Below are positions 21,638 to 27,821 of a stretch of 27,821 nucleotides of DNA, in pieces. A model generated the notes under the pieces. The model was not told where the DNA came from, ran no database searches, and was given only the letters and a program-made list of their open reading frames with translations. Origin of the DNA: Lentzea aerocolonigenes. Its GTDB lineage: Bacteria > Actinomycetota > Actinomycetes > Mycobacteriales > Pseudonocardiaceae. A program made the translations under genes and the position numbers. The stretch spans positions 1-27,821 of the forward strand of contig NZ_JYJG01000112.1 of the NCBI RefSeq assembly GCF_000955955.1, given 5' to 3'. Each line of letters opens with the position of its first letter. Within the stretch, counting starts at the first letter, position 1.

Positions 21638-23437
21638 ATGTCCTTACGTCATCTCAGTTCCACGACGGTGTTCATCGCCGTCGGCCTCATCGGCGCGGGC
21701 TTCGCGACCTCCGTCACGACCAGCTCCGCCGCCACGCTCGACGACGGCCTCGTCCTGCACTTCGAGCGCACGGGCGGTCCCGTCCGGTTGCCGGAGGACG
21801 TGCTCCACGAGCTCACCGACCTCACCGTCACGGCCCAGGTCGGCCACGTCCCCGGCGGACGGCGGACGATCACCTGCACGCTCGGTGGCGGCGTCACGAT
21901 CCATTACGAGGACGGCGTCGAGACGGGCAGGAAGAACGGCACGGCAACGACTCCGGGTGCGATCGACGACACCATCGCCACCTGCGCCGGACGTTCGGCA
22001 GACGGGTCTCTGCAGGGTGAGATCCGCGACTTCCGCCTCTACCGCCGGGTGCTGGCTCCCGGCGAGGTGCGTGAGCTCGGGAAGGAGACGGCGTCGGCCC
22101 GGCCGGGCACCGATCTCGCGTCGCTCGACCTGGGCGACACCTCCGCCGTGACGGAGGACCTCACCCTGAGCACGAGAGTTCCCGGCGGCTCGGTGATCTC
22201 CTGGGAGTCGAACAGGCCTTCGGTGCTGTCGGCGACCGGTGTGGTCACCCGGCCCGCACCACGATCCGGCAGTTCGACGGTGACGCTCACCGCGACCGCC
22301 TCCTACGCCGGGCACACCGCCACGCGCGAGTTCACCGTCACCGTGCCGGAGGACGTCAGCGATCGGCAGAAGGTCGACGACGCGCTGAGGGACGTCGTGC
22401 TCCCCGACGAGATCCGCGGCGACATCACGTTGCCCACCAGGGGATCCCGCGACGTCACGTTCACCTGGCAGAGCAGCGATCCGCGCGTGGTCAGCGCCAC
22501 CGGTGAGGTGACCCGGCCGCCGCACGGATCACGCCCGCGCATCGCCCGCATCTCCGTCAAGGCCGCCAAGGGGTACACGTCCAACACCCGTTACTTCACC
22601 CTCACTGTCCTGCCGCTGCCCGAGAAGGCGGCGATGGAGGGCGCGCTGTTCGCCTACGTCACCGGCGAAGCGTCCCAGGACGTGCACTTCGCGGTCAGCG
22701 GCAGCGATCCGTCGCAGAAGACCGAGCTCAACCGCGGCCGTCCGGTGCTGACGTCGGAGTACGGCGTGCGCGACCCGTTCATCATCCGCAGCGAGGACGG
22801 CGACAGCTTCTCCCTCGTCGCGATGCGGCAGGACGGCAGCCACGTCGAGATCTGGGAGTCGACCGACCTCGTCACGTGGTCGGGGCAGCGGCACGTCCCG
22901 GTGTCGGCTGGGACACCGCGCTTCGGCACCGCTCTACCGGTGTCGAAAACCGAGCTGGAGCGGCTGAGGCAGGGCACGCAACCGTTGCGCGCCAACGAGA
23001 AGGGCGTGCTCGTCGACTACGACCTGACCAGCGGTTCCGGTCCGGTCGTCGCCGATGTGTCCGGGAACCGCCGTGCCGCGACGATTCGCGGTGACATCAC
23101 CCGCTCATCCGCCGGCCTGATCTTCGGCGGGAAACGCGGCTACCTGGACCTGCCGGACGACCTGATGTCCGGACTCGATCAGCTCACCGTCTCCGCCCAG
23201 GTAGAGGTCGGAGGGAGCTGGCGCACCATCACGTGCACATTGTCGAATGGCGTTGCACGTCTATTCGACAACATTGTCGAATTCTCGCGTCTGGACGGCA
23301 TGGTGGTGAAACCCGATGAACTCGGCGGGCTCATCGTGACGCCGAACTCCGGTGCGCGATTCCAGGGAAAAATGCGCAGGTTGACGGTGTGGAACCGGGT
23401 TCTGACCGCAGAGGAGATCGCCGCGCTGCAACGCTGA
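21638..23437 (+). CDS. Secreted LamG / Ig-like / remnant GH43 protein
   Basis: A protein of 599 residues. Start at ATG 21638 with GGGAAAG upstream; residues 1-33 form a Sec signal peptide (VFIAVGLIGAGFATSVTTSSAA). Residues ~34-150 are a shortened LamG/concanavalin-like segment. Residues ~157-239 and ~241-327 are two bacterial Ig-like domains of the kind found beside GH43 arabinanases (SWESNRPSVLSATGVVTRP and TWQSSDPRVVSATGEVTRP). Residues ~328-425 match only the first blade of a GH43 propeller (LFAYVTGE, VRDPFIIRSEDGD, IWESTDLVTWS). Residues ~455-599 are a second LamG (DYDLTSGSGPVVADVSGN). A working GH43 needs five blades and a Glu acid in a later blade, which is missing, so the protein is probably a non-catalytic polysaccharide binder or a decaying enzyme. 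Its 3' end is less GC-rich than its neighbours. Confidence 0.75.
   Translation: MSLRHLSSTTVFIAVGLIGAGFATSVTTSSAATLDDGLVLHFERTGGPVRLPEDVLHELTDLTVTAQVGHVPGGRRTITCTLGGGVTIHYEDGVETGRKNGTATTPGAIDDTIATCAGRSADGSLQGEIRDFRLYRRVLAPGEVRELGKETASARPGTDLASLDLGDTSAVTEDLTLSTRVPGGSVISWESNRPSVLSATGVVTRPAPRSGSSTVTLTATASYAGHTATREFTVTVPEDVSDRQKVDDALRDVVLPDEIRGDITLPTRGSRDVTFTWQSSDPRVVSATGEVTRPPHGSRPRIARISVKAAKGYTSNTRYFTLTVLPLPEKAAMEGALFAYVTGEASQDVHFAVSGSDPSQKTELNRGRPVLTSEYGVRDPFIIRSEDGDSFSLVAMRQDGSHVEIWESTDLVTWSGQRHVPVSAGTPRFGTALPVSKTELERLRQGTQPLRANEKGVLVDYDLTSGSGPVVADVSGNRRAATIRGDITRSSAGLIFGGKRGYLDLPDDLMSGLDQLTVSAQVEVGGSWRTITCTLSNGVARLFDNIVEFSRLDGMVVKPDELGGLIVTPNSGARFQGKMRRLTVWNRVLTAEEIAALQR
23238..23282. repeat. 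Cluster of three copies of a 9-bp motif inside the LamG coding end
   Basis: TTGTCGAAT occurs at 23240-23248, inverted (ATTCGACAA) at 23263-23271, and again direct at 23274-23282. The direct copies extend to CATTGTCGAAT. Related ATTCGA hexamers recur shortly after the gene (near 23445 and 23470). The stretch uses codons such as CTA, ATT, AAT and GCA that are rare in the neighbours. It could be an operator cluster, a recombination scar or chance. Confidence 0.35.
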
Positions 23438-23526
23438 CGCCTTGATTCGATCTCTGCTGTGCTGTTGTATTCGAGGCTGTCACCGCAATACCAACTGGGT
23501 GCGTTCCCGGATCGCCGATCCGTGAC

Positions 23527-24181
23527 CACGACACCACCGGGTACGGAGACCAGAGTGGCGCCGCGACCCTGGACCAGGCGGCGAACTGCTGGGTGAGCAT
23601 CGCGAACACGGGTGAAGGGCCAGGAGAACTACGTCGTCATCAACCTGGGCAACGAGCCGTTCGGCAACAACGCCTCGGCCAGCGCGCGGTGGACCGACTC
23701 GACGCGGGGCGCGATCAGCAAGCTGCGGGGCGCCGGACTGCAGCACCTGCTGATGGCGGACGCGCCGATGTGGGGCCAGGACTGGCAGAACATCATGCGC
23801 GACGACGCCGCGTCGGTGTTCAACGCGGATCCGTTGCGCAACACCGTGTTCTCCATCCACATGTACGGCGTCCACAACAGCGCGGCGAAGGTCAACGCCT
23901 ACTTCGACGCGTTCCGCTCAGCGGGGCTGCCGTTGGTGGTGGGGGAGTTCGGTGACCGGCACAGCGACGGTGCCCCGGACGAGAACACGATCATGGCGCA
24001 GGCCCGGTCCCGCGGGCTCGGGTACCTCGGGTGGTCGTGGAGCGGCAACGGCGGCGATGTCGCCTACCTGGACATGGTCTCCGGGTTCAACCCGTCGCGG
24101 CTGACGTCGTGGGGGCAGCGGTTCCTCAACGGCGCCAACGGTGTCCGGCAGACCTCGAAGCAGGCCGCGATCTACGGCTGA
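23527..24181 (+). pseudogene. 5'-truncated, frameshifted GH5 beta-mannanase relic
   Basis: This segment is colinear with the C-terminal two-thirds of the GH5 domain of the intact mannanase at 24294. Homology starts abruptly at HDTTGYGDQSGAA (23527). The signal peptide, esterase domain and start of the barrel are missing. One extra G at 23610-23612 breaks the frame; removing it restores IANTVKGQENY. From there 189 codons are open (nominal GTG 23612) and keep the acid/base motif NEPFGNN and the nucleophile motif VVGEFGD. The frame ends at 24181 in the same place as the GH5 domain of the intact gene, without FN3 or CBM2. There is no ribosome site and no export signal, so it should be non-functional. 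It is a decayed paralogue or recombination remnant. Confidence 0.9.
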
Positions 24182-24185
24182 GTTC

Positions 24186-24231
24186 TGTCCTGCAGGACAA
24201 GCCGATGTCGAGGGCTTGTCCGCAACGGACA
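24186..24231 (+). terminator. Interlaced hairpins between the GH5 relic and the mannanase gene
   Basis: TGTCCTGCAGGACA (24186-24199) is a perfect palindrome. TGTCCG-CAA-CGGACA (24217-24231) is a second hairpin. The inner arms also form a longer alternative stem, GGACAAGCC with GGCTTGTCC (24195-24203 and 24213-24221, 9-nt loop), that excludes both. It starts 5 nt after the relic's stop, so it may be the terminator of the ancestral gene. The mutually exclusive pairings and repeated TGTCC/GGACA arms also fit an attenuator or paired operators. Confidence 0.45.
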
Positions 24232-24263
24232 GGTTCGGCCAGTGGTCCACTCGGCGGTATCTC

Positions 24264-24289
24264 CGATTCTGGGAGCGCTCCCAGAATCG
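24264..24289. promoter_or_regulatory. CelR/CebR-type operator within a 26-bp perfect palindrome
   Basis: The core TGGGAGCGCTCCCA (24270-24283) is the established 14-bp operator of the LacI-family cellulase regulators CelR of Thermobifida fusca and CebR of Streptomyces, which cellobiose releases. Here symmetry extends six further bases on each side without mismatch. It ends 5 nt before ATG 24294. CAGAAT (24282-24287) in the right arm could serve as a -10 for a leaderless transcript, so bound repressor would cover the promoter. The mannanase gene should therefore be induced by cello- or manno-oligosaccharides. The matching regulator gene is not in this window. Confidence 0.93.
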
Positions 24290-24293
24290 AAGC

Positions 24294-26552
24294 ATGACCT
24301 GGCGAACTCTTCGAGCGGTGGTGGCCGGCCTGCTGCTGGCCGCCACCGTCGTCCTCGCGCCCGCGGCGAGTGCCGCCGCGCCCGCGCGGATCATGGCCCT
24401 CGGCGACTCCATCACCGGCTCACCCGGCTGCTGGCGGGCGCTGCTCTGGAAACACCTGCAGGACACCGGCCACACCGACGTCGACTTCGTCGGTTCACTT
24501 CCCGCCCCGGGCTGCGGGTTCACCTACGACGGCGAGAACGAGGGCCACGGCGGCATCCTGGCGACGAACATCGTGCGGGACGGCCAACTCCCCGGCTGGC
24601 TCTCCTCGGCACGCCCGGACGTCGTGCTGATGCACCTGGGCACCAACGACGTCTGGAACAACATCCCCGCGGCCACGATCCTCAACGCCTACACCACGAT
24701 GCTCGGCCAGATGCGCGCGAGCAACCCGGCGATCAAGCTGGTCGTCGCCCAGATCATCCCGATGAACCCGTCCGGCTGTTCCGCCTGCGGGCAGCGGGTG
24801 GTCGATCTGAACGCCGCGATTCCCGGCTGGGCGCAGGCGAACAGCACGGCGGCCTCCCCGATCACCGTGGCCGACCAGTGGACCGGGTTCAGCACCTCCG
24901 CCGACACCACTGACGGCGTGCACCCCAACAGCACCACCGGTATCCAGAAGATCGAGGCCCGCTGGTTCCCGGCCGTGGTCGCGGCACTGGGCGGCAGCGC
25001 TCCGACCGTCGGCCTGCACGTCGAGGGCACGCGGGTCGTCGAGGGCGACGGCAGCCCGTTCGTCATGCGCGGCGTCAACCACGCCTACGTCTGGTACCCG
25101 AGCCAGAACCGGGCCTTCGCGGACATGAAGTCCTTCGGCACCAACACGGTCCGCGTCGTGCTCGGCAGCGGCCAGCGGTGGGGGCCGACACCGGCCGCCG
25201 AGGTCACGAACGTCATCTCGTTGTGCAAGACGAACAAGATGATCTGCGTGCTGGAAGTCCACGACACCACGGGATACGGCGAACAGAGCGGCGCCGCGAC
25301 GCTGGACCAGGCGGCGACGTACTGGGTCGGGGTCGCCAATGCGCTCAAGGGCCAGGAGAACTACGTCATCATCAACCTGGGCAACGAACCGTTCGGCAAC
25401 AACGCCACGGTCAGCGCCACCTGGGCGAGCGCCACGAGCGGCGCGATCAGCCGGATGCGCGGTGCCGGCCTGCAGCACCTGATCATGGCCGACGCGCCGA
25501 TGTGGGGCCAGGACTGGGGCAACATCATGCGCGACAACGCGGCCGCGGTGCTGACCGCCGATCCGCAGCGCAACACCGTGTTCTCCATCCACATGTACGG
25601 CGTCTACAACACCGCGGCCAAGGTGAACGCGTACTTCGACGCCTTCCAGACCGCAGGCCTGCCGCTGGTGGTGGGCGAGTTCGGGAACAACCACTCCGAC
25701 GGTGACCCGGACGAGGACACGATCATGGCTCAGGCGCAGCTCCGCGGTCTGGGCTACCTCGGCTGGTCGTGGAGCGGCAACAGCAGCGACGTCGGTTACC
25801 TCGACATGACCAACTCGTTCAACCCGGCGAGCCTGACCCCGTGGGGCGAGCGGTTCCTCAACGGCGCCAACGGTGTTCGGCAGACCTCGAAGGAGGCCAC
25901 GATCTTCGGAGGCGGTGGTGGCGGCGACACCCTGCCTCCGTCCACTCCGGGCACTCCGGCCGCCTCGGGTGTGACGTCCACGGGTCTCACGCTGAACTGG
26001 GCGGCGTCGACGGACAACGTCGGTGTCACCGGGTATGACGTGTTCCGCGCGCTGGGCAGTGGTTCGTTCGCGCTGGTGGGTTCGCCGGCCTCGGCGTCCT
26101 TCACGGACAGCGGGCTGAGCCCGTCGACGGCTTATCGGTACCAGGTGCGGGCGAAGGACGCCGCGGGCAACGTGTCGGCGTTCTCGGGCATCGTGACGGC
26201 CACGACGAGCGGTGGCGGCGGCCCGAGCACCTGCAAGGTCGGTTACTCCGCGCAGAACTGGGGCGGTGGCAACGGGTTCACCGCCAGCGTGACCGTCACC
26301 AACACGGGCACGAGCGCGGTCGACGGATGGACGCTGGCCTTCAGCTATGCAGGCGGTCAGCAGGTCACGTTGCCCGGCTGGGGCGCCACGTTCGCCCAGT
26401 CCGGTGCGAACGTGACGGCCGCCAACCTGACCTGGAACCGGACGCTGGCACCGAACGGGTCGGCGAGCATCGGCTTCAACGGCTCGTACAACGGCTCGAA
26501 CCCGGCGCCGGCCTCGTTCACCCTCAACGGCAACACCTGCACGACCGGCTGA
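24294..26552 (+). CDS. Secreted bifunctional SGNH esterase - GH5_8 beta-mannanase with FN3 and CBM2
   Basis: A protein of 752 residues. Sec signal 1-27 (VVAGLLLAATVVLAPAASA). Residues ~30-240 are an SGNH/CE3-like esterase with Ser39 in GDSIT, Asn118 in GTND and Asp207/His210 in DGVHP. Residues ~245-540 are a GH5 subfamily 8 endo-beta-1,4-mannanase (MRGVNHAYVWYP, VLEVHDTTGYGE), with acid/base Glu365 in NEPFGNN and nucleophile Glu462 in VVGEFGNN. After a Gly linker come FN3 (~547-637) and a CBM2 (Cys647 to Cys749, conserved Trp) that binds cellulose or mannan. It would deacetylate and cut acetylated (gluco)mannan outside the cell. There is no Shine-Dalgarno before ATG 24294, which directly follows the operator, so translation may be leaderless; the signal peptide fixes this start. 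The adjacent relic is its partial paralogue. Acetyl specificity is inferred. Confidence 0.93.
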   Translation: MTWRTLRAVVAGLLLAATVVLAPAASAAAPARIMALGDSITGSPGCWRALLWKHLQDTGHTDVDFVGSLPAPGCGFTYDGENEGHGGILATNIVRDGQLPGWLSSARPDVVLMHLGTNDVWNNIPAATILNAYTTMLGQMRASNPAIKLVVAQIIPMNPSGCSACGQRVVDLNAAIPGWAQANSTAASPITVADQWTGFSTSADTTDGVHPNSTTGIQKIEARWFPAVVAALGGSAPTVGLHVEGTRVVEGDGSPFVMRGVNHAYVWYPSQNRAFADMKSFGTNTVRVVLGSGQRWGPTPAAEVTNVISLCKTNKMICVLEVHDTTGYGEQSGAATLDQAATYWVGVANALKGQENYVIINLGNEPFGNNATVSATWASATSGAISRMRGAGLQHLIMADAPMWGQDWGNIMRDNAAAVLTADPQRNTVFSIHMYGVYNTAAKVNAYFDAFQTAGLPLVVGEFGNNHSDGDPDEDTIMAQAQLRGLGYLGWSWSGNSSDVGYLDMTNSFNPASLTPWGERFLNGANGVRQTSKEATIFGGGGGGDTLPPSTPGTPAASGVTSTGLTLNWAASTDNVGVTGYDVFRALGSGSFALVGSPASASFTDSGLSPSTAYRYQVRAKDAAGNVSAFSGIVTATTSGGGGPSTCKVGYSAQNWGGGNGFTASVTVTNTGTSAVDGWTLAFSYAGGQQVTLPGWGATFAQSGANVTAANLTWNRTLAPNGSASIGFNGSYNGSNPAPASFTLNGNTCTTG

Positions 26553-26558
26553 GACGTG

Positions 26559-26589
26559 GAACCGGCCCTGGTGACCCCAGGGCCGGTTC
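26559..26589. terminator. Bidirectional hairpin terminator between convergent genes
   Basis: A perfect 13-bp stem (GAACCGGCCCTGG with CCAGGGCCGGTTC) and a 5-nt loop start 7 nt after the mannanase stop. The hairpin ends 1 nt before the stop codon of the minus-strand GH43 gene. Such a compact hairpin between tail-to-tail genes should end both transcripts. Confidence 0.85.
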
Positions 26590-26590
26590 G

Positions 26591-27589
26591 CTACAGGCCC
26601 TGCACGACCCCGGTGGTGGTGTCGACGCTGATCCGCTGGGACCAGGACATGGTGACGGTTCTGGGCGTCGGGAACTTGAGCGGCAGCCACACGTACTGCG
26701 ACTCGTTGACCGGGCGGTTCCACGCACCTGCCCAGCGATCGCCGAGGTAGAGGTACGACGTGGTCTGCGTGCCCTGCACCGGTACCACGTACGCGGTCTG
26801 GCTGCGGTAGCCGGTGGAGTCGCCGACGTTCGCGAGCCCGCTCCACGTCCCGGTCATGCTGGTCGCGGTCGCGTACTTCTGCTGGTTGGGGTTCCAGTAG
26901 GTGGCGCCGGAGGTGACCATGAAGTAGACGCCGTTCCGTTTGAAGACGGCGGGAGCCTCGCGCGACGAGCCTCGCCACAGCGTCCGCACCAGCGTGCTGA
27001 CCCCGGTGTAGTCGGCGGTGAGCCGGTACAGGTTCAGGTCGGCGTTCTCGCGGGCGGCCGAGACCATGTAGGCGGTCCCGTCGTCGTCCTTGAACAACGT
27101 GATGTCGCGGGACATGTGCTGCCCGAGCGGCCGGAAGCTGCCACGCCAGGTGTACTTGCCGTCCACTGTGGATGACGTGGCGACGGCGGCGCGGGCCTCG
27201 GAGTAGTCCTTGCCGTTCTCCTTGTGCATCCACATCACGAACTGCCCGGTGGAGCTGTTGTAGACGACCTTCGGCCGTTCGATGTTCGCCCGGCCGAGCT
27301 CGGCGGCCGACGAGGGGGTGAGGACGTTGTTGCGGAACTCCCACGTCTTCAGATCCGCCGACCGGTAGACCGACACCGCCTTGAAGGTGTTGTCGGCGTT
27401 GCGGTTCTCGCCGAACCAGTAGTAGTACGCGCCGACCTTGAGCATGCCGCCGCCGTGGGCGTGCACGACGTTGCCGGACGTGTCGGTGAACTGGGTTCCG
27501 TTGGTCACCGTCGCCGGCGCGGCCGACGCGGTGAGGGGTACAGCGAGAAGCGCGGTCACCAGCAGGGCGACCGCAGGTAGTCGTGGCAT
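26591..27589 (-). CDS. Secreted GH43 exo-beta-1,3-galactanase-like enzyme (subfamily 24 type)
   Basis: A protein of 332 residues. ATG 27589 has GGAAAGAGG 4 nt upstream. Residues 1-23 are a Sec signal (VALLVTALLAVPLTASA). The mature protein is a single five-bladed GH43 propeller: HAHGGGML (43-50), YYYWFGENR, VYRSADLKTWEF, NIERPKVVYN, SRDITLFKDDDGTAYMV, REAPAVFKRNGVYFMVTSG and YLYLGDRW. The HAHGGG start and IERPKV motif are typical of the GH43_24 group, which releases galactose from the beta-1,3-galactan backbone of arabinogalactan proteins. This group lacks the canonical GH43 catalytic base. Many relatives carry a CBM13 or CBM35; none is present here. It lies downstream of the CE12 gene on the same strand but beyond a strong hairpin. 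Subfamily is inferred from motifs. Confidence 0.88.
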   Translation of the reverse strand: MPRLPAVALLVTALLAVPLTASAAPATVTNGTQFTDTSGNVVHAHGGGMLKVGAYYYWFGENRNADNTFKAVSVYRSADLKTWEFRNNVLTPSSAAELGRANIERPKVVYNSSTGQFVMWMHKENGKDYSEARAAVATSSTVDGKYTWRGSFRPLGQHMSRDITLFKDDDGTAYMVSAARENADLNLYRLTADYTGVSTLVRTLWRGSSREAPAVFKRNGVYFMVTSGATYWNPNQQKYATATSMTGTWSGLANVGDSTGYRSQTAYVVPVQGTQTTSYLYLGDRWAGAWNRPVNESQYVWLPLKFPTPRTVTMSWSQRISVDTTTGVVQGL

Positions 27590-27619
27590 GGCGCCTCTTT
27601 CCTGGAAAAGGTGTGGAAA

Positions 27620-27649
27620 CCGGCCCCGGCGCCGCCACGCCGGGGCCGG
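27620..27649 (-). terminator. Hairpin between the CE12 and GH43 genes
   Basis: A perfect 12-bp G/C-only stem (CCGGCCCCGGCG with CGCCGGGGCCGG) and a 6-nt loop lie 13 nt after the CE12 stop and 30 nt before the GH43 start. There is no U-tract. With only 30 nt left and no visible promoter for GH43, it may act as an attenuator or as an RNA-stabilising hairpin inside a shared transcript. Confidence 0.65.
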
Positions 27650-27662
27650 CGGCTGGAGGCAC

Positions 27663-27821
27663 TCAGCGCAGGTAGCCGGCCAGGGGCAGGTTCAGCTCAC
27701 GCACGCCTTGCACGACGAGTCCAGCCATCTCCGCGGCGCCGTGCGCGGAGAAGTGGGTGTTGTCGCCTGCCTCCCGGGTCAGGTACAGCGCCTGGGACGC
27801 CGACGGTCCGAGCGACTCGAC
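27663..27821 (-). CDS. CE12 rhamnogalacturonan acetylesterase-like protein, C-terminal fragment
   Basis: The last 52 residues before a TGA at 27665-27663; the gene runs off the right edge. The block GDNTHFSAHGAAEMAGLV holds the SGNH block V (D-x-x-H, here DNTH with catalytic Asp and His). The ending VRELNLPLAGYLR is characteristic of CE12 rhamnogalacturonan acetylesterases (YesT/RhgT type), which deacetylate the pectin backbone. The catalytic Ser, Gly and Asn blocks and any signal peptide lie outside the window. It fits the pectin and arabinogalactan theme of the right flank. Assignment rests on the C-terminal block only. Confidence 0.82.
   Translation of the reverse strand, partial: VESLGPSASQALYLTREAGDNTHFSAHGAAEMAGLVVQGVRELNLPLAGYLR

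Noticed and set aside
23612..24181. A stand-alone 189-residue GH5 gene
   Set aside because: No ribosome site, no signal peptide, and the barrel lacks its first third. Homology continues upstream in another frame, so it is a relic.

Overview
The base composition is very GC-rich, with strong G/C third-position codon bias, WXG/EspC-like secretion signals, a CelR/CebR-type cellulase operator, a ROK repressor and many secreted carbohydrate-active enzymes. This suggests a filamentous actinomycete, most likely a Pseudonocardiales relative such as Lentzea, Saccharothrix or Actinosynnema (inference from gene content). The first 21 bases are not genomic: they carry the 19-bp Tn5 mosaic end used in transposase-based sequencing libraries, so the left edge is a contig end with adapter read-through.

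Layout. (1) 22-749, minus: 5' part of a Tat-exported GH95 alpha-L-fucosidase. (2) 750-1076: divergent regulatory region with three heptamers at exact 11-bp period. (3) 1077-18796, plus: a three-gene unit made of a YbaB/EbfC-like protein, a WXG-motif protein with a long coiled coil, and a giant gene of about 15.3 kb. The giant reads as two overlapping ORFs (3490-11046 and 10991-18796) in adjacent frames. Removing one base near 10896-10907 would fuse them into a protein of about 5,100 residues. It contains an EspC-like helical start, an approximately 870-residue Pro/Gly/Ala linker with 25-residue repeats, degenerate OTU-like regions at both ends, an HD-type metal site, a zincin-type metalloprotease, two OmpA-like segments, three tandem pairs of beta-rich modules, a coiled coil, and a recently duplicated domain of about 250 residues with conserved His/Asp motifs. 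No immunity gene and no type VII secretion core gene lie in the window. (4) 19125-21474, plus: a ROK-family regulator and a lipoprotein sugar-binding protein, ending at a strong terminator. (5) 21638-23437: a secreted LamG / Ig-like / remnant GH43 protein with its own promoter. (6) 23527-24181: a 5'-truncated, frameshifted GH5 mannanase relic. (7) 24294-26552: an intact secreted SGNH esterase / GH5_8 mannanase / FN3 / CBM2 protein, with a perfect 26-bp palindrome containing the CelR/CebR core just before its start codon. (8) 26591-27821, minus: a secreted GH43 exo-beta-1,3-galactanase-like enzyme and the C-terminal end of a CE12 rhamnogalacturonan acetylesterase.

How it fits together. The flanks form a plant cell-wall polysaccharide utilisation region (fucosyl side chains, acetylated mannan, arabinogalactan, rhamnogalacturonan) with sugar capture and local repressors. 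The centre is a self-contained secreted-giant-protein operon that appears unrelated in function and probably is a polymorphic-toxin-like or multi-enzyme type VII substrate. It is the most novel part of the window.
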